Origin: Clostridiales bacterium | GTDB taxonomy: Bacteria; Bacillota; Clostridia; Oscillospirales; Acutalibacteraceae | Assembly (NCBI GenBank): GCA_012511485.1 | Contig: JAAZFZ010000076.1 | Coordinates: forward strand, 1-5,412 | Direction of reading: 5' to 3' | DNA length: 5,412 nucleotides | Shown here: positions 4,667 to 5,412 of the stretch, piece after piece | Numbering within the stretch: position 1 is the stretch's first letter | How the letters are laid out: each line of letters begins with the position of its first letter | Notes under the pieces: model-generated | Seen by the model: only the letters and a program-made list of their open reading frames with translations | Database searches by the model: none | Told to the model about the DNA's origin: nothing | Program-made: the position numbers and the translations under genes

Positions 4667-5412
4667 GAGCCTTCAGCTCCTCCGCTTTTTCTTTTACCTC
4701 GTCGATATCACCAACCATATAAAAAGCCGACTCAGGCAGGTCATCAACATCACCGTTAATTATTGCCTTAAAGCTTCTTATTGTATCCTGCAGTGGAACA
4801 AAACGCCCGGGCATTCCCGTAAACACTTGTGCAACATTGAAGGGCTGCGAGAGAAAACGCTGAATCTTCCTTGCACGGTAGACAGTGTTCTGGTCATCCT
4901 CCGAAAGCTCCTCCATGCCCAAAATAGCAATAATATCCTTCAATTCACTGTATCTCTGCAGGCACTCCTGAACCCTTCTAGCAGTTTCATAGTGCTCGAC
5001 ACCAACGATGTGTGGATCCAGAATCCTCGAATTTGACTCCAGCGGGCTAACTGCGGGGTAGATACCCATTTCCGAAACCTGCCTTGAAAGAACGGTTGTA
5101 GCATCAAGGTGTGAGAAAATTGCCGCGGGTGCGGGGTCGGTCAGGTCATCTGCAGGGACATATATGGCCTGCACGGATGTAATAGAACCGCTTTTTGTCG
5201 ATGCAATTCTTTCCTCAAGCTCACCCAGCTCAGTCGAGAGTGTCGGTTGATATCCGACGGCAGAGGGCATCCTGCCCAGAAGAGCCGAAACCTCATTGCC
5301 TGCCTGAACATATCTGAAAATATTATCAATAAAAAGAAGAACATCCTTGTTCAACTCATCCCTGAAATATTCAGCCATTGTAAGCCCCGTGAGTGCAACA
5401 CGCATACGGGAC
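4650..5412 (-). CDS. atpD: F-type ATP synthase beta subunit, C-terminal half (5' end outside window)
   Basis: The last 253 residues are present; the gene continues past the window edge, and the internal ATG at 5405 is not its start. The fragment opens with RMRVALTGLTMAEYFRD, then the Walker B strand and adenine-site lead (VLLFIDNIFRYVQAGNEVSALLGRMPSAVGYQP, in two blocks), followed by DLTDPAPAAIFSHLDATTVLSR, all near-invariant in catalytic beta subunits. The regulatory DELSEED loop appears as EELSEDD. The P-loop lies upstream, outside the window. The C-terminus is of normal form, ending in a Glu/Lys-rich helix. Beta carries the three catalytic sites of F1 and makes ATP from ADP and phosphate. 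It is followed by atpC with a 17-nt overlap. Nothing suggests degradation or transfer. Confidence 0.97.
   Translation of the reverse strand, partial: SRMRVALTGLTMAEYFRDELNKDVLLFIDNIFRYVQAGNEVSALLGRMPSAVGYQPTLSTELGELEERIASTKSGSITSVQAIYVPADDLTDPAPAAIFSHLDATTVLSRQVSEMGIYPAVSPLESNSRILDPHIVGVEHYETARRVQECLQRYSELKDIIAILGMEELSEDDQNTVYRARKIQRFLSQPFNVAQVFTGMPGRFVPLQDTIRSFKAIINGDVDDLPESAFYMVGDIDEVKEKAEELKAHEQNL

Noticed and set aside
4440..5036. Plus-strand open frames opposite atpC and atpD
   Set aside because: They are antisense to strongly conserved ATP synthase genes and have no recognisable protein features.
1..5412. CRISPR array, tRNA/rRNA, insertion sequence or transposase
   Set aside because: No regularly spaced repeats, no tRNA-like cloverleaf, no terminal inverted repeats and no transposase-like protein were seen.

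Overview
The window looks like a chromosomal piece of a Gram-positive Clostridia-type bacterium, plausibly a gut or rumen Oscillospirales/Ruminococcaceae relative. This is inferred from the purine-rich Shine-Dalgarno sites, the moderately AT-rich composition, the style of the surface protein and the F-type ATP synthase genes. I cannot place it to genus.

Layout. Position 1 to 463 (+) is the C-terminal end of a large secreted or surface protein. Its stop codon is followed almost at once by two very short genes (474-590 and 633-764, +). They encode related, acidic, cysteine-free peptides of 38 and 43 residues that share an N-terminal Tyr-x-x-Pro motif and a Val-Ile-Thr...Ser-Gly block. A strong hairpin with T-runs (783-836) separates them from a tight five-gene operon (859-4243, +): an HPr-kinase-like ATP-binding protein, a PqqD-like protein, an ABC exporter, a second PqqD-like protein, and a small Ser/His-type S24/S26 (signal-peptidase-like) peptidase. 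Convergent to this operon, and only 6 bp away, lies the end of the ATP synthase operon on the minus strand: atpC (complete) and atpD (5' end outside the window).

How the genes may work together. The set resembles the non-cyclase part of a lasso-type RiPP locus: precursors with a YxxP leader motif, PqqD-like recognition proteins, a kinase of the HPrK type that decorates some lasso peptides, a leader peptidase and an exporter. No cyclase (asparagine-synthetase-like), transglutaminase-like B2 protease, radical SAM enzyme, LanM or YcaO is present in the window. The signal-peptidase-like protein takes the place where a leader protease would be expected. I therefore read it as a candidate non-canonical peptide modification, cleavage and export system, perhaps linked to the adjacent surface protein. 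The individual gene families are visible in the sequence; the joint function is inference. The ATP synthase genes are ordinary housekeeping genes.
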